DNA from: REEB95 sp963762425
GTDB taxonomy: Bacteria > Pseudomonadota > Alphaproteobacteria > ATCC43930 > CGMCC-115725
Reading direction: 5' to 3'
Length of the DNA stretch: 64,000 bases
Assembly (NCBI GenBank): GCA_963762425.1
Contig: CAVXKY010000007.1
Span: forward strand, 62,001-126,000
Part shown: piece by piece, positions 62,670 to 64,000 of the stretch
How positions within the stretch are numbered: position 1 is the stretch's first letter
How the letters are laid out: every line of letters begins with the position of its first letter
Notes under the pieces: model-generated
Databases searched by the model: none
What the model saw: the letters and a program-made list of their open reading frames with translations, nothing else
Told to the model about the DNA's origin: nothing
Program-made: the position numbers and the translations under genes

Positions 62670-64000
62670 ATGAGGATCGTCAGCCGCCGCGCCGCAACCG
62701 CCTTCGGCCATGACATTGTCATGGCGGCGGCGGCGTTCGCGCTGTCGCTCTATCTGCGCGTCGGCGACGATTTCATCGATTTCTCCCAGGGCCTGTTCTG
62801 GTTCTACGACGCCGCTTTCACGATCACGTCAGCCGCCGTGTTCTTCTGGGCGGGACTTTACCGGGGCATCTGGCGCTATGCTTCGTTGAACGACCTGCTG
62901 GCGCTGGCGCGCGCGGTGACCCTGGTCATCCTGATCTATTTCCCGCTGATGTTCCTGATAACGCGGCTCGAGGGATTGCCGCGTTCGCTGGTCGCGATCG
63001 ACTGGCTGGTGCTGATGGCGCTTCTGGGAGGCCCGCGTTTCATCTACCGCCTGTTGAAAGACGGAAGCCTCGCCCAGTTCCTGAGCAGCAATGCCGGCCG
63101 CGGCGGCGTTCCGGTTCTGCTGATCGGCGCCAGCGAGGATGCCGATCTGTTCATCCGCGCCGTCTCGCGCGGGGCCAAACCGCTTTATCGCGTGGTCGGC
63201 ATCGTCACCGACGACGCGCAGCGCGTCGGACGCGACATCGGCGGCGTACCGATCCTGGGAACTATCGACCAGACCGCCGAAATCATCCGGCAGCTCGACG
63301 GCGGCGGCGGCAAGCCGCAGCGGCTCATCTTGAGCGGCAGGACGCTCGACGGCACCGCGGTGAGGCGATTGCTCGACCTGGCCGACGCGTTGGGGATTCC
63401 CCTGGCGCGGCTGCCGCGGCTGACCGAGTTCCGCGAGCCGACCAAGAATACGGCGCAGCCGATCGAGCCGGTGGCGATCGAGGACCTGCTCGGCCGGCCG
63501 CAGACGGTGCTGGATCGCGCCGCCATGCGCGATCTGGTCAAGGGCAAGCGCGTGCTGGTGACCGGCGCCGGCGGCACCATCGGCTCCGAACTGTCGCGCC
63601 AGATCGCCGCCTTCGCGCCGGCGCGGCTTTGCCTGCTCGATAACGGCGAATTCGCGCTTTACGCCATCGAACGCGAAATCCTGGAGCGTTTCCCCGATTT
63701 GCCCCGGCAAGCGCTGATCGCCGATATACGCGACCGCGGCCGCATCGACGCGATCATGGCCGATGAACGGCCGGAGCTGGTATTCCACGCCGCCGCGCTC
63801 AAGCATGTGCCCATCGTCGAAGCCAATCCCGCCGAAGGCGTGATGACCAACGTGCTGGGCACGCGCCACGTAGCCGATTCCTGCCGCGTCCACGGCGTCA
63901 AGGCGATGGTGATGATCTCCACCGACAAGGCGGTCAACCCGGCCAATGTGATGGGCGCGTCCAAGCGCCTGGCCGAAGGCATTTGCCAGGCGCTCGACCT
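62670..64000 (+). CDS. WbpM/PglF/CapD-type nucleoside-diphosphate-sugar 4,6-dehydratase (3' end off window)
   Basis: The gene starts at ATG 62670 and runs off the right edge after 443 codons. About four N-terminal membrane spans (for example FWFYDAAFTITSAAVFFWAG) lead to a first Rossmann-like domain (VPVLLIGASEDADLFIRAVS) and then the SDR catalytic domain: VLVTGAGGTIGSELSRQIAA, FHAAALKHVPIVEANPAEG and STDKAVNPANVMGASKR. The MGASK motif has Met in place of the usual SDR Tyr, as in WbpM and PglF, which make 4-keto-6-deoxy UDP-sugars. It is likely the sugar supplier of this cluster. Confidence 0.9.
   Translation, partial: MRIVSRRAATAFGHDIVMAAAAFALSLYLRVGDDFIDFSQGLFWFYDAAFTITSAAVFFWAGLYRGIWRYASLNDLLALARAVTLVILIYFPLMFLITRLEGLPRSLVAIDWLVLMALLGGPRFIYRLLKDGSLAQFLSSNAGRGGVPVLLIGASEDADLFIRAVSRGAKPLYRVVGIVTDDAQRVGRDIGGVPILGTIDQTAEIIRQLDGGGGKPQRLILSGRTLDGTAVRRLLDLADALGIPLARLPRLTEFREPTKNTAQPIEPVAIEDLLGRPQTVLDRAAMRDLVKGKRVLVTGAGGTIGSELSRQIAAFAPARLCLLDNGEFALYAIEREILERFPDLPRQALIADIRDRGRIDAIMADERPELVFHAAALKHVPIVEANPAEGVMTNVLGTRHVADSCRVHGVKAMVMISTDKAVNPANVMGASKRLAEGICQALD

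Overview
The window is a high-GC chromosomal segment of an alphaproteobacterium. The signs are an ATP12-type F1-ATPase assembly gene, a propionyl-CoA carboxylase pair, a DUF3775 gene, rpoBC running directly into the str/S10/spc/alpha ribosomal operons, and a tRNA-Tyr/tRNA-Gly/tuf/tRNA-Trp/secE/nusG order with rlmB upstream. Genus cannot be read from this alone; a Rhodospirillales-like lineage is my inference.

Layout. Positions 1-11.5 kb are housekeeping genes, mostly on the plus strand in tightly overlapping operons: lipB, a Do-like protease and rarA; an RluC/D pseudouridine synthase and an ATP12 chaperone; pccB, pccA, acylphosphatase and an LplT-like MFS protein. Positions 11.5-30.1 kb (minus strand) hold the str-S10-spc-alpha superoperon from rpsL to rplQ, including fusA, a first tuf, secY, adk and rpoA. 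Positions 30.4-44.0 kb (minus) hold rpoC, rpoB, rplL, rplJ, rplA, rplK, nusG, secE, tRNA-Trp, a second nearly identical tuf, tRNA-Gly and tRNA-Tyr.

Positions 44.09-49.41 kb are an accessory island wedged between the tRNA-Tyr promoter and rlmB, with an 11-bp direct repeat at both edges. It carries a two-gene operon (a 224-aa protein of unknown function plus an XRE/ImmA-IrrE metallopeptidase), a small, probably leaderless zinc-ribbon gene, a decayed SWIM-type transposase behind a striking nested-palindrome promoter, and a dead DarTG toxin-antitoxin locus. The toxin darT has lost one base exactly at the codon of its catalytic glutamate. About 470 bp in the middle of the antitoxin gene darG has lost nearly every C from the plus strand (9 C in 470 nt), yet the reading frame is still recognisable as a macrodomain once coding-strand G-to-A changes are allowed for. 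This strand-specific C-to-T tract is the most unusual feature of the window.

Positions 49.5-51.7 kb return to core genes: rlmB, DUF1059, DUF3775 and a c-type cytochrome. The last three each have an FNR/Anr-type inverted repeat upstream. Positions 51.78-56.85 kb are a second island, integrated in the 3' end of tRNA-Thr(UGU) and bounded by a perfect 49-bp repeat. It holds an N-terminally truncated N6-adenine DNA methylase, an integrase split into two oppositely oriented pieces, and several broken genes. Positions 57.0-64.0 kb carry small Tyr/Pro-rich secreted proteins, a sigma-54-type promoter, an anchored thermonuclease-like protein and a cell-surface polysaccharide cluster (WecA-like transferase, O-antigen ligase-like protein, glycosyltransferase, and a WbpM/PglF-type dehydratase running off the right edge).
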